From: Chloroflexi bacterium 44-23
GTDB taxonomy: Bacteria; Chloroflexota; Anaerolineae; Anaerolineales; Anaerolineaceae
DNA length: 64,000 nt
Reading direction: 5' to 3'
Assembly: GCA_001899005.1 (NCBI GenBank)
Contig: MKUW01000028.1
Coordinates: 656,503 to 720,502, forward strand
Shown here: piece by piece, positions 8,744 to 17,456 of the stretch
Layout of the letters: the number at the start of each line of letters is the position of its first letter
Numbering within the stretch: position 1 is the stretch's first letter
Made by a program: the position numbers and the translations under genes
Notes under the pieces: generated by a model
Databases searched by the model: none
The model's input: the letters and a program-made list of their open reading frames with translations, nothing else
What the model was told of the DNA's origin: nothing

Positions 8744-9766
8744 TTAATCGTAAAGGTGGCACGCAACAGTATGTCCAGGTTCCATTTCTTTGGTAATAGG
8801 AACAACTCTCGAACAAATATCCATCACTTTGGGGCAGCGAGTGTGGAATTTACATCCGGATGGGGGGTTGGCAGGTGACGGAATACTACCTTCCAGGATA
8901 ATGCGGTCCATCTTCGCAGACGGATCCGGAATGGGGGCTGCACTCAATAATGCCTGAGTGTATGGATGCAATGGATTGCGGAAAATTGATTTCTTGCTCC
9001 CGTATTCCACCAAGTCACCCAGATACATGACGCCTACTTCATCCGAAATATGCTCCACCACCGAAAGATCGTGTGAAATGAAAAGATAGGTTAAGCCCAA
9101 CTCATTCTGTAAATCCTTCAACAGATTGATAATTTGAGCTTGAATTGAAACATCCAAGGCAGAAACCGGCTCGTCACACACGACAAAATCAGGGTTAAGC
9201 GCCAGCGCTCTGGCAATACAAATTCTTTGACGCTGTCCACCGGAAAATTCGTGTGGATAGCGGTCTTTGTGATAAGGTTCCAATCCACAAGATTTCATGA
9301 TATGGTCAAGATATTCATCATATTCACTGTTCGGAACGATTCCGTGTTCCTTGACTGCTTCTCCGATAATCTCACTGACTGGAAGACGTGGCGAAAGACT
9401 CGAAAATGGATCCTGAAACACGATTTGCATCTGAGGCCGAATCGATCTTAGTTCTTTGCGATCCATTGCAAAGATATCTTTCCCATTAAACAGTACTTCA
9501 CCGCTTGTTTTTTCGTTCAGACGCAATATGGTTTTTCCAACCGTCGTCTTTCCACAACCCGATTCACCAACCAGGCCCATGGTTCTCCCATTTTTAATTT
9601 TAAAGCTGACTCCGTCAACCGCCTTGACATACCCTACCACACGCTGCATCAAACCGGCTTTGATGGGAAAATACATCTTAAGATCATTTACCTCGAGAAC
9701 AGTATTATTAAGCGTTGTTTGAGTGTTGTTCAGCAGCACTTGTGCGTCATTTAGTCTTTCTTGCAT
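8744..9766 (-). CDS. oppF: Oligopeptide ABC importer ATP-binding protein (OppF-like)
   Basis: One of two ATPases powering the downstream peptide importer. Key motifs in order: Walker A GESGCGKTT, signature FSGGQRQRICIARAL, Walker B VVCDEPVSALD, switch His in FISHDLSV, and the C-terminal oligopeptide/HPY region with CKFHTRCPKVMDICSRVVP that typifies OppD/F. Length 340 is normal. The first 25 residues (RLNDAQVLLNNTQTTLNN) are an extra low-complexity, possibly helical leader. It follows oppD by 13 nt with an AGAGG ribosome site. OppF versus DppF cannot be separated by reading alone. Confidence 0.9.
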   Translation of the reverse strand: MQERLNDAQVLLNNTQTTLNNTVLEVNDLKMYFPIKAGLMQRVVGYVKAVDGVSFKIKNGRTMGLVGESGCGKTTVGKTILRLNEKTSGEVLFNGKDIFAMDRKELRSIRPQMQIVFQDPFSSLSPRLPVSEIIGEAVKEHGIVPNSEYDEYLDHIMKSCGLEPYHKDRYPHEFSGGQRQRICIARALALNPDFVVCDEPVSALDVSIQAQIINLLKDLQNELGLTYLFISHDLSVVEHISDEVGVMYLGDLVEYGSKKSIFRNPLHPYTQALLSAAPIPDPSAKMDRIILEGSIPSPANPPSGCKFHTRCPKVMDICSRVVPITKEMEPGHTVACHLYD

Positions 9767-9779
9767 TCTCTACCTCTGA

Positions 9780-10961
9780 CTAGTGTTCAATGTAATGGTA
9801 ACATGTCACCATATGCGTATCTGTAACGTACTCCTCGCGAGGATAGGGACCATCACAAATTGGCATCCGCCGTGCACAGCGGTCTTTGAAATAACAATAA
9901 TTGGGCATATTAATTGGGTTTGGTACACTGCCCGGAATACTATACAGGCGTTCAACTTCCCGATTAATAACCGGTTTTGAAGCCATCAAACCTACCGTGT
10001 AAGGGTGCAGTGGATTATGGAACACTTCCAGAGCTGTACCTTTTTCCACAATTCGGCCTGCATACATGACCACAACGTAATCCGCCATTTCAGCGATAAC
10101 GCCCAAATCATGCGTGATAAGCATAATACTTGAATTGATCTTATCCTTAAGGTTTCGCAGTAAGTCCAGGATCTGTGCCTGGATGGTCACGTCTAATGCG
10201 GTGGTCGGTTCATCTGCTATGATGAGTTTGGGTGTACAGGCAAGTGCCATTGCAATCATGATGCGCTGTCGCATACCACCTGAAAGCTCATGTGGGTACA
10301 TCATGTAAACACCCGTATGGTTGGCAATCCCAACCAGTTCAATCATCTCAAGTGTAAGAGTTTTGACAGCCTCATCAGACATTCCTGTGTTGTGCAGTTT
10401 GACCACTTCATCAATTTGATCACCTACGCGGAATACCGGATTAAGGCTCGTCATTGGTTCCTGAAATATCATCGAAATCTCGCTACCGCGAATAGTCTCC
10501 ATTACAGATATCGGTGTTTTGGCGATGTTGTAGACCTTTTCGCCTGCGTTAAAGCGAATGGAACCTTCCACAATCTGCCCCTGCGGGCGTTGAACCAATT
10601 GCATCAAAGATAGCGCAGTGACCGACTTGCCACAACCCGATTCGCCCACCACGCCGACTGTTTTCCCTTTCGGTATTGAGAATGAAACCCCGTCAACTGC
10701 TTTGACAGTCCCTATATCCGTGAAAAAATAAGTATGCAGATCATCAAACTCGACCACATTGGCAGGGTCCTTCATCTTGGTCAGATATTCACCGGCGGGA
10801 ACATTTCGTCTGTTACGCTGGCGCTCAATCCGATCGGTAGTTCGACGATTTTCCCGTGAAATTCTTGCTAACTCACGCGCCGAAATATGATTGCTATCAT
10901 TTTTCTTTGCTATTGATTTGAATTTATCAACGAGGGATCTTTTTTTAACATCCATCGTCAT
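9780..10961 (-). CDS. oppD: Oligopeptide ABC importer ATP-binding protein (OppD-like) with basic N-terminal extension
   Basis: Partner ATPase of OppF. Motifs: Walker A GESGCGKSV, signature LSGGMRQRIMIAMAL, Walker B LIIADEPTTALD, His in LITHDLGV, and C-terminal YCYFKDRCARRMPICDGPYP. The ATPase core starts near residue 65; before it lies an unusual extension of about 65 residues, very rich in Arg and Lys (ISRENRRTTDRIERQRNRR), absent from the other OppD in this window. The ATG at 10961 was chosen; a GTG at 10964 and an ATG at 10955 are also in frame. The oppC stop is only 4 nt upstream, so coupling is likely. Confidence 0.88.
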   Translation of the reverse strand: MTMDVKKRSLVDKFKSIAKKNDSNHISARELARISRENRRTTDRIERQRNRRNVPAGEYLTKMKDPANVVEFDDLHTYFFTDIGTVKAVDGVSFSIPKGKTVGVVGESGCGKSVTALSLMQLVQRPQGQIVEGSIRFNAGEKVYNIAKTPISVMETIRGSEISMIFQEPMTSLNPVFRVGDQIDEVVKLHNTGMSDEAVKTLTLEMIELVGIANHTGVYMMYPHELSGGMRQRIMIAMALACTPKLIIADEPTTALDVTIQAQILDLLRNLKDKINSSIMLITHDLGVIAEMADYVVVMYAGRIVEKGTALEVFHNPLHPYTVGLMASKPVINREVERLYSIPGSVPNPINMPNYCYFKDRCARRMPICDGPYPREEYVTDTHMVTCYHYIEH

Positions 10962-10964
10962 CAC

Positions 10965-12725
10965 CTACCTTTTCATCTTCGGGTCATACGCATCGCGCAG
11001 ACCATCACCGACGAAGTTGAAACCAAGCACAGTCAGGAGAATTAACAACCCGGCTGGAATCCACATAAACCAGAAGTTGGTCATAACGTACGCATCTGAA
11101 GACACGTTGATAATACTGCCCCAGGAAGCCAGCGGGTATTTGACACCCAAGCCAAGAAATCCTAACGTGGCTTCCGTAATAATAATACCACCTAAACCGG
11201 CTGTTGCGGTTACGATCAGCAAAGGCATAACGTTTGGAACCAAATGCTTAAAGATTCTGCGGCTGGTACGAATTCCCGCCGCTTCGGTTGCAACCATAAA
11301 ATCCAATTCGCGCAGCGAGAGGATTTGGCCACGCACGATCCTGGCAACTCCTGTCCAGCTCAATAACCCAAGCACCATCATCAAAAGAAAGATTCTCTGG
11401 GTAGGGTTAACCTCCAAGGCATCCATGACAGAGCCGAAAATTAAGATCATCGGCCAGAATGGAATGCTGTTGAACAAATCGACAAACCGCATCAGGCTTG
11501 TATCTACCCATCCCCCAAAATAACCGGAGATACCGCCAATCACGATACCAATCGCTACTTCAATGAAGATTACCACGAAGCCAACCAACAATGAAACCTG
11601 ACCACCGTACATCAGCCTGGTTGAAACGTCCATGCCATTATTATCCAGACCCAGGATGTGTTCAGAGGAAGGAGCTTCAAATACGCGAATCAGCTCAGTT
11701 GGTGTTTCTTTCTTAATATTAAAGGTATTGTTAACCCGCACAATTGAGTAGGCGACCGATTCGCCATTATCTTCGATGTAATTAAATTTTGATTGGCGGT
11801 CATTAATTGCCTCTCGTACGGATGACTTAAAATCGACCGGTAGGAAAATTGATTGGTCAATTGGGTTGACAATGATGGCTGATACCTGAGCAAATTCTGC
11901 GCCTTTGCTATCAAAGATGGTCGACTGGCCATCATCATATTGGATTGAATAATTTTGTCCATCAAAAACGAACTTATCTTCATTATTGGAAATTGCCAGG
12001 CTACTTACAAGTTTAAACTTATAAGATGAAATCTTATCGATATCAGCTGGATTGTATGCATCGTAAACAGGTATCATGGCCAGTGCTACATCGTGCTCAG
12101 TGGAGATCTGTGTCACTTTACCCTTTGTGACAATTCGATAAGTAACTCCGTTCAATTCAAACGCCGTTAGATCCTGTTGAACAGCTGTTTCATAAGCTTT
12201 TTGAAGCGCTTTAGGCACATTTTCCCCAGTCATTGGTTTATAAATGCCACGCAGCACTTCAGCAACGGGATCAAGTTGAAGAATGCGGTAGATACCTTCG
12301 CTTTCGGACACAAAATAATAGGTGTCATCACCATAACTAAATGTATTCGTGTTTTTTCCAAGCGCAAACAGAAATTGTGCGCGATCACCGCTACTAAAGG
12401 TTTCACCATCCGCCACTGTATAGCGCAGCTCATCATTGTAAATCGCCCCGGCGAAATCTTTAGCCATGCTGCCTACGCCTTTGAAAACTTGCGTCTGCCC
12501 GTATGAAGAAAATAAAGGACCAAGAAAAGCAAATGCAAACATGAACAACAGGATGCCAAAGCCAACAACTGCCAGCTTGTTGCGTATAAAACGCTTGAAA
12601 ACGAGCATGCCGGGCGAAAGTACCTTAACCCGTCGGGCATCATCCAGGTTTAGTTCTTCAGGTTCATTACCAGTAATATTAAGTTCCGGTTTTATGTTGT
12701 GATTAATATTTCCAAATTCAGACAT
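10965..12725 (-). CDS. oppC: Enlarged oligopeptide permease (OppC-like) with about 260-residue extracytoplasmic insert
   Basis: Inner-membrane permease subunit. Residues about 38-75 contain the OppC_N segment and first membrane helix (RNKLAVVGFGILLFMFAFAFLGPLF). The normal core resumes near residue 350 with LGLDNNGMDVSTRLMYGGQVSLLVG, then further helices and the EAA loop (EAAGIRTSRRIFKHLVPNVMPL). Between them lie about 260 residues with no membrane helix, in place of the usual 30-50, presumably outside the membrane. They contain repeated short motifs such as YGDDTYYFVSE, LNGVTYRIVTK and FDGQNYSIQYDDG. At 586 residues it is nearly twice the size of its 342-residue paralogue at 19960. The function of the insert is unknown. 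Confidence 0.88.
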   Translation of the reverse strand: MSEFGNINHNIKPELNITGNEPEELNLDDARRVKVLSPGMLVFKRFIRNKLAVVGFGILLFMFAFAFLGPLFSSYGQTQVFKGVGSMAKDFAGAIYNDELRYTVADGETFSSGDRAQFLFALGKNTNTFSYGDDTYYFVSESEGIYRILQLDPVAEVLRGIYKPMTGENVPKALQKAYETAVQQDLTAFELNGVTYRIVTKGKVTQISTEHDVALAMIPVYDAYNPADIDKISSYKFKLVSSLAISNNEDKFVFDGQNYSIQYDDGQSTIFDSKGAEFAQVSAIIVNPIDQSIFLPVDFKSSVREAINDRQSKFNYIEDNGESVAYSIVRVNNTFNIKKETPTELIRVFEAPSSEHILGLDNNGMDVSTRLMYGGQVSLLVGFVVIFIEVAIGIVIGGISGYFGGWVDTSLMRFVDLFNSIPFWPMILIFGSVMDALEVNPTQRIFLLMMVLGLLSWTGVARIVRGQILSLRELDFMVATEAAGIRTSRRIFKHLVPNVMPLLIVTATAGLGGIIITEATLGFLGLGVKYPLASWGSIINVSSDAYVMTNFWFMWIPAGLLILLTVLGFNFVGDGLRDAYDPKMKR

Positions 12726-12737
12726 TTACCACCACCA

Positions 12738-13727
12738 TTAATTTGCTCTAACACGGGGGTCAACCACTGCATACATAATGTCCGCAATGATCAAACTGAT
12801 TTGTGTCAGAATAATTATGAATGTTGCATAAAACATGGCGAATGGTATGTCGCCGCGCGTAATAGCTTGAAAGGACACATAGCCAATACCGGGTATTTGG
12901 AAAAGTGTCTCGGTAATCAGCGCTCCACTAAACATGGCCGGGATCAGATAGCTCATGTAAGAAACAAGCGGGATCAAGGTATTCCGAAAGGCATGCTTGT
13001 TAATGACAGCTCTTTCAGAAAGCCCTTTTGCTCGTGCGGTGCGAATATAATCAGAATTAAGCACTTCCAGCATGTTTGTGCGGGTATACCGCATCAGGCC
13101 GCCAACTGAAGCCATCATCAGCGTAAAGATTGGCAAGACCATGTGATACCCAATATCCACGATCTGTTCAAAGCGTGTCATGGAATTGTAAAACCTACCG
13201 GTCAGGCCATACAGATCAAACCAGCCAAGTTTAATCGAAAATTGATATTTTAAAAGGGTTGCGAGGAAAAAGGTTGGCAGCGAAATACCCATTAATGCAA
13301 AAACCGTTATAGCATAATCAGTTTTGCTGTATTGCTTTCTGGCTGCCAGTATCCCCAATGGGATTGATATAAATATTTCCACGATAAACGTGATGATTTG
13401 AATGATGACGGAATACCAGATAACCTGATTAAATTTTTGGGTTACCGGGATTCCGAAATGCCAGGATTCGCCAAAATCTCCCCGGACGGCATTCCCAAGC
13501 CAACCGATAAAACCGGGCACGACCCCAACATCAAGTTTATAAACCTGATTTAGTTGGTCCAGCCACTCCTGGTAAGTTTTTGTACTTAAAGGATTCGTAG
13601 CCCTCTGTCTTGCAATTGTTTCGACATAGGAGGTTGGCAGCGCGCGGATGACTGCATAAATAACCATCGCACCAAAGACGGAAATGATCAAACCAAGGAA
13701 GAGTCTCCTTATAATAAAATTACGCAT
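12738..13727 (-). CDS. oppB: Oligopeptide permease (OppB-like)
   Basis: Second transmembrane subunit of the downstream importer, 329 residues with about six helices. It starts MRNFIIRRLFLGLIISVFG, the usual OppB opening, and contains the EAA loop RTARAKGLSERAVINKHAFRNTLIPL and the C-terminal DIMYAVVDPRVRAN that typifies the family. An AGGATAAAG ribosome site precedes the ATG. It is separated from the 845-residue binding protein by 223 nt containing two hairpins, an arrangement that usually gives the binding protein higher expression than the permease. Confidence 0.92.
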   Translation of the reverse strand: MRNFIIRRLFLGLIISVFGAMVIYAVIRALPTSYVETIARQRATNPLSTKTYQEWLDQLNQVYKLDVGVVPGFIGWLGNAVRGDFGESWHFGIPVTQKFNQVIWYSVIIQIITFIVEIFISIPLGILAARKQYSKTDYAITVFALMGISLPTFFLATLLKYQFSIKLGWFDLYGLTGRFYNSMTRFEQIVDIGYHMVLPIFTLMMASVGGLMRYTRTNMLEVLNSDYIRTARAKGLSERAVINKHAFRNTLIPLVSYMSYLIPAMFSGALITETLFQIPGIGYVSFQAITRGDIPFAMFYATFIIILTQISLIIADIMYAVVDPRVRAN

Positions 13728-13762
13728 CTTTATCCTTTATTTTGTAACCTTCCAATAAAAAA

Positions 13763-13840
13763 GGGGTTGAGGAGTGTTTTTCAAAGGGCGGGCGCCCGCC
13801 CTTTGAAAAACACTACATTCCTAATTTTTGAAATGATACT
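13763..13840 (+). repeat. Dispersed AGTGTTTTT palindrome element, copy A
   Basis: Core 13773-13814 is a perfect 21-bp inverted repeat without a loop (arms begin AGTGTTTTTCAAAGGGCGGG). Its flanks, GGGGTTGAGG on the left and CCTAATTTTTGAAATGATAC on the right, also occur around the palindrome at 54431-54504 in opposite orientation and partly at 34386-34419. The palindrome interior differs between copies while the flanks are conserved, which suggests an element with selected structure rather than a chance hairpin. Confidence 0.75.
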
Positions 13841-13888
13841 TCATTTTTATCAATCACAATGCACCTTGAGAAAATCGTTGAGATAGTA

Positions 13889-13916
13889 GGTGAGCCCGCC
13901 TGGCGGCGGGCTCACC
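13889..13916. terminator. Strong GC hairpin between binding protein and oppB
   Basis: Perfect 12-bp stem GGTGAGCCCGCC / GGCGGGCTCACC with loop TGGC, 35 nt after the stop of the 845-residue binding protein. On the plus strand it is followed by seven T, the rho-independent pattern; on the minus strand (direction of the operon) the U tract is missing. It may block antisense transcription or protect the 3' end of the upstream message. Confidence 0.6.
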
Positions 13917-13950
13917 TTTTTTAAAAAAACTTACTTGAAACCGCCAACGA

Positions 13951-16488
13951 TTAGCGCATTTTGACTAATTCAATGTCATTCAACCAGCCCCAGAAAGTAG
14001 TAATATCGGGTGTGATCGAATCGATGTCCATTCGAACTGTGCTAAAAATAACGCTGTTTTGTCGTTGATAGGTGGGGACTTCAACCGCCCAGTCAATGAT
14101 GATGTCCAGAGCTTGTTTGTAAACAGCTTTACGATAGTTCTGGTCTTCGCTCTTGCGGGCATCAACGATCAGTTGATCCAATTCCGCATCACGAATGTGA
14201 TAATGGTTGGAATCTGAACCGCCTTCGCCGACAACACCTGAGCTATGATAAACCTGATACATGTCCGGGTCAATGGTAGCACCCCAGGCAGCTGTCCACA
14301 GTTCCTGTGTACCAGCATCCAAAGCGTCCCAAAGAATATTGGCATCTGCAGGATCATTAATCTTCAATTCAATACCAATGTTTGCCAGGGATTTCTGCGC
14401 GCCGGTCAAAATAGCGAAAGCAGGGTGATCACCAGTACCGCCACCAGGAATAATTACTTCGTAGCTCAGCTTGGCACCTTCAGGAGCAGCAGTAACTTTG
14501 CCGCCGGCAACTGTGTAACCAGCTGCTTCCAGGTAGGCAAGCGCTGCAGCTTCAGCAGCAGGATATTTTTGTTCCGGTGTCATATCAGCAGTATAGATGG
14601 GACTGCCATCTACAGTTGTTGAGAATGCAATCTTGTAATCCTCATCGGTAGGTTGTGGAGCTGCCCAGGAGGTGTTGGAGATCGGGTAATTGATGACAGT
14701 AGCGGCCTCACCATAGTAACTATCAATGGCTACATCGCGATAGACTGCTAGAACTGTAGCAAGTGCTTTGCGTAAGTTTTTGGAAGCTTCGGAACCAGGT
14801 TCGCCACCGACATTGACTGTATCGGCGTTAATACCTGCATAACCGTAACCAAGATTATCGACTTTGCTGGTGGTGATGACATCACCGGTAATCTCGCCAT
14901 TCGAGTTGTAGGAAGCAACCTCTTCAAAGCGAGAGCGGGAGCCAGTCATTTCACCTGCATCAGCTGTGCCGGTTTGAACCGCAGAAGCTACTTCAGAGGA
15001 AACTGTTTCTTTGAACTGAAGTTCAGCAATTGCAGGGCACCCTCGGTAATAGTTCTCATTCGCCTCAAAGTAGACAACTTTATTGTCGTACTTGATGAAT
15101 TTGTAAGAGCCACCACCCATCGGGGTAGCGGTCAGGCTTTGTTGCTTGGAAAGATCACCAAAGTCAAAACCGAACTTATTGTTTTCATAGTCATACTTGG
15201 CAGGATCACCGTAGTAATGCATCGGTGCAACCTGGATGCCCAGAATGGAATACACGGCGGGGGCAGAAAAACCATTGACGGTAACTTCCACGGTGTAATC
15301 GTCAACTTTGACAATACCGGAGATGTTCGGAACGCCTTTACCACCCATGCCTTCATCCAATGGGCCCCAATAGCCAATGAAAGCAGATTTGACACCACCG
15401 AGCAGATCGGCAGGTGCATTTACAGGTTCTACTGAGCTATATTTTTCAAAATCACCATCGTACGTAGCGTAAGCTTCTTTATAGAAGTCATCAATGGTGG
15501 GGAATGCTGTAACCAAATCCCACTTGGTGCCTGTAGTTGAACCGGTCAGACCAGTATCGTCTTTATCGGCAAAGCCCCACAAGGCCATACCAAAGGCGAT
15601 TTTAAGTCCTTCATTTGCTTTTATTTCGTCAGGTGTTAATCCCATTATGTCGCCGGCATAAGCATCAAGGTAATTAGCCATGACGTAGTCAACGATACTC
15701 TGAACGTCTGTCGTCCATGCACCTTCAAATCTCGACCAGAAATCATCTTGTTGTTCTTTAGTCCACGGATCGGAGGCGGCCCAGACATGATCAGCCCCTG
15801 CTGCATAAATTGTGTCAGCAATACCAGCATATTTTGCAAAAACTTCGCTGGTGGTCTGTGTCTGATAGTCCCTCAAGCCAAGAATGTCGTAGGATCCCAG
15901 TGTGGTTGAACCAACATAAGATGGATCCAGGAAGGTGTAGTAGGTGAAGATGATATCATCAGCAGTGACAGGTTCTCCATCGGAGAATTTCATGCCAACC
16001 CGCAGACGGGCGGTGTACTTGGTGGTATCTGTGGCTTCATCATACTCAACCTTTGTATCTGCAGGACCTTTATACAGATAATCAGTGCCGTTATAGTTGA
16101 CTGTTTCACCCTCAATTGCATTGAAAATGATACCGCCGACGCGGTCGGTAGTCAGCAATGAGATCTGAGTCATAGAAGCAACATCCATATCATAGCCGGT
16201 GTCGGCGAAAAATGGACTGAACTTCTGTGAGAAGTCACTATAGGCCACAACAAGCGGTGTGTCAATCGTCGGCGCGGTTGGCAAATTTTCACCGAAAGGT
16301 TGGTCCTCAAAGGTGGGAACCACTTCAGTAGGTACTTCAGTAACTTCCGGACCTTTGGTAGCTTTTGGAACATCGGTAGCTTTTGGAACATCGGTAACTG
16401 CCGGTGTAGCAGGGGTTGGCGTACATGCACTCAATGCAAACGCCGCAATCATAAGTATACTTACAAACACAAGTATTTTTTTAGACAT
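13951..16488 (-). CDS. Large peptide-binding lipoprotein (SBP family 5, 845 residues)
   Basis: Extracellular lipoprotein that captures peptides for the OppBCDF importer encoded after it. The signal MSKKILVFVSILMIAAFALSAC ends in a lipobox with Cys22, followed by a Pro/Thr linker with repeated PKATDVPKATKGPEV. The family-5 fold follows (RLRVGMKFSDGEPVTADDIIFTYYTFLDPSY; AFGMALWGFADK; later DPDMYQVYHSSG). Typical members have 500-620 residues; the extra length sits in several insertions, for example about residues 170-290. The start at 16488 was chosen because GGAGGAGAAATA precedes it and the signal begins there; an upstream in-frame start would put 31 unrelated residues before it. Confidence 0.92.
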   Translation of the reverse strand: MSKKILVFVSILMIAAFALSACTPTPATPAVTDVPKATDVPKATKGPEVTEVPTEVVPTFEDQPFGENLPTAPTIDTPLVVAYSDFSQKFSPFFADTGYDMDVASMTQISLLTTDRVGGIIFNAIEGETVNYNGTDYLYKGPADTKVEYDEATDTTKYTARLRVGMKFSDGEPVTADDIIFTYYTFLDPSYVGSTTLGSYDILGLRDYQTQTTSEVFAKYAGIADTIYAAGADHVWAASDPWTKEQQDDFWSRFEGAWTTDVQSIVDYVMANYLDAYAGDIMGLTPDEIKANEGLKIAFGMALWGFADKDDTGLTGSTTGTKWDLVTAFPTIDDFYKEAYATYDGDFEKYSSVEPVNAPADLLGGVKSAFIGYWGPLDEGMGGKGVPNISGIVKVDDYTVEVTVNGFSAPAVYSILGIQVAPMHYYGDPAKYDYENNKFGFDFGDLSKQQSLTATPMGGGSYKFIKYDNKVVYFEANENYYRGCPAIAELQFKETVSSEVASAVQTGTADAGEMTGSRSRFEEVASYNSNGEITGDVITTSKVDNLGYGYAGINADTVNVGGEPGSEASKNLRKALATVLAVYRDVAIDSYYGEAATVINYPISNTSWAAPQPTDEDYKIAFSTTVDGSPIYTADMTPEQKYPAAEAAALAYLEAAGYTVAGGKVTAAPEGAKLSYEVIIPGGGTGDHPAFAILTGAQKSLANIGIELKINDPADANILWDALDAGTQELWTAAWGATIDPDMYQVYHSSGVVGEGGSDSNHYHIRDAELDQLIVDARKSEDQNYRKAVYKQALDIIIDWAVEVPTYQRQNSVIFSTVRMDIDSITPDITTFWGWLNDIELVKMR

Positions 16489-16848
16489 TATTTCTCCTCC
16501 TATAAGAGTTGTTTTAATGGTAGCCGTTGCCGATGCGGCACACCTTTTTTTCATTATAAATGTATCTTGGAATGCGCGCAAGGAGGTTATGTTTGGATTG
16601 GAACGACAAACGTCACTAAATTGCCCGCTGCTTCTCGACCTGTCAGATTGGAACTTGACATTTTAGGCGTAAATCTCAGGTCGTTAATCCCAAGTCTTTG
16701 TGGCTATCAAGCTCTTCAATTTTCTTTTATAATTATTTTGGCCTATTAATATACCCGATTAAATTCAACAATGCAAGATTAAAATATCTGAATCAAAACC
16801 TGTGAAACCTATTTCCGGGTTGAGAAGATCAGGTTATTTTGATTGATT
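16489..16848. other. Leader and promoter region of the large binding protein
   Basis: 360 bases between the 845-residue binding protein and the small membrane protein upstream. It holds the promoter listed at 16553-16581 and an untranslated leader of about 60 nt. No gene or clear terminator is seen in the rest. Confidence 0.4.
16553..16581 (-). promoter_or_regulatory. Sigma70-type promoter of the large binding protein gene
   Basis: On the minus strand a perfect -10 TATAAT (16558-16553) lies 17 bp after TTGCGC (16581-16576), which matches only half of the -35 consensus. The start would be near 16546, leaving a leader of about 58 nt that ends in GGAGGAGAAATAATG. Confidence 0.45.
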
Positions 16849-17406
16849 TTATGTCTGTTCTGCTTCGGTGCATGGTTGTATTTGGATTTTTTTCTGCCGG
16901 TAAACCAGAAAAAACGCTGCAACAGCGGCCACCAACTCCAGGGAAAAATAGAGATAATCCATTGGCCACTGGGCATTTTTTGAAAAAAAGATAAGGAAAA
17001 CAAGCTCCCCCAGCAATGCAACACCAAGTAAGGCGATCAGAAAATAGCCGGAGGACTTCATTCGATCAAAAGAATGGCCAATCTCATCGTGTCGAAATTT
17101 GCGCTTCTCGTTTGGCAGGCGCAAAATTCCTTCAGTTAAATATATCAAGGGAAAGAACGCCAGCGTATAGGGAAGCGCCACGTAAAGCTGATACATACCG
17201 CCACTGCTGACAAACCCGCCGCCGATATGAAAAACGATAATGATAGCCAATAACAACAAACTGATCCTTTTGTAACGGACCAGTCCTGCCGTATCCAGTT
17301 CTACCTGATAATATTTGCCGCGATAGACTAATGTCTCTTTCTCGCGGCCATTTTCATCTTCAATGGTAACTATTTCATAATCGTTGGCATATTTTCGCAT
17401 CGACAT
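16849..17406 (-). CDS. Four-helix membrane protein of unknown function
   Basis: About 185 residues with an N-terminal charged, beta-like part (ENGREKETLVYRGKYYQVELD) and four hydrophobic segments near 47-67, 75-95, 120-143 and 148-170. It carries no transporter or enzyme motif that I recognise. It lies between two peptide-binding lipoprotein genes, so it could belong to the importer or only be read with it. ATG at 17406 is chosen with AGGA 8 nt upstream; a GTG at 17412 and an ATG at 17400 are alternatives. Confidence 0.65.
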   Translation of the reverse strand: MSMRKYANDYEIVTIEDENGREKETLVYRGKYYQVELDTAGLVRYKRISLLLLAIIIVFHIGGGFVSSGGMYQLYVALPYTLAFFPLIYLTEGILRLPNEKRKFRHDEIGHSFDRMKSSGYFLIALLGVALLGELVFLIFFSKNAQWPMDYLYFSLELVAAVAAFFLVYRQKKIQIQPCTEAEQT

Positions 17407-17456
17407 ATTCACAATCCTACCATAAACAAATGAGTGACTTTACGGCTGCGATTATC

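Noticed and set aside
10891..11523. 210-codon plus-strand ORF
   Set aside because: Antisense to the 3' part of oppC and the start of oppD; no ribosome site or domain.
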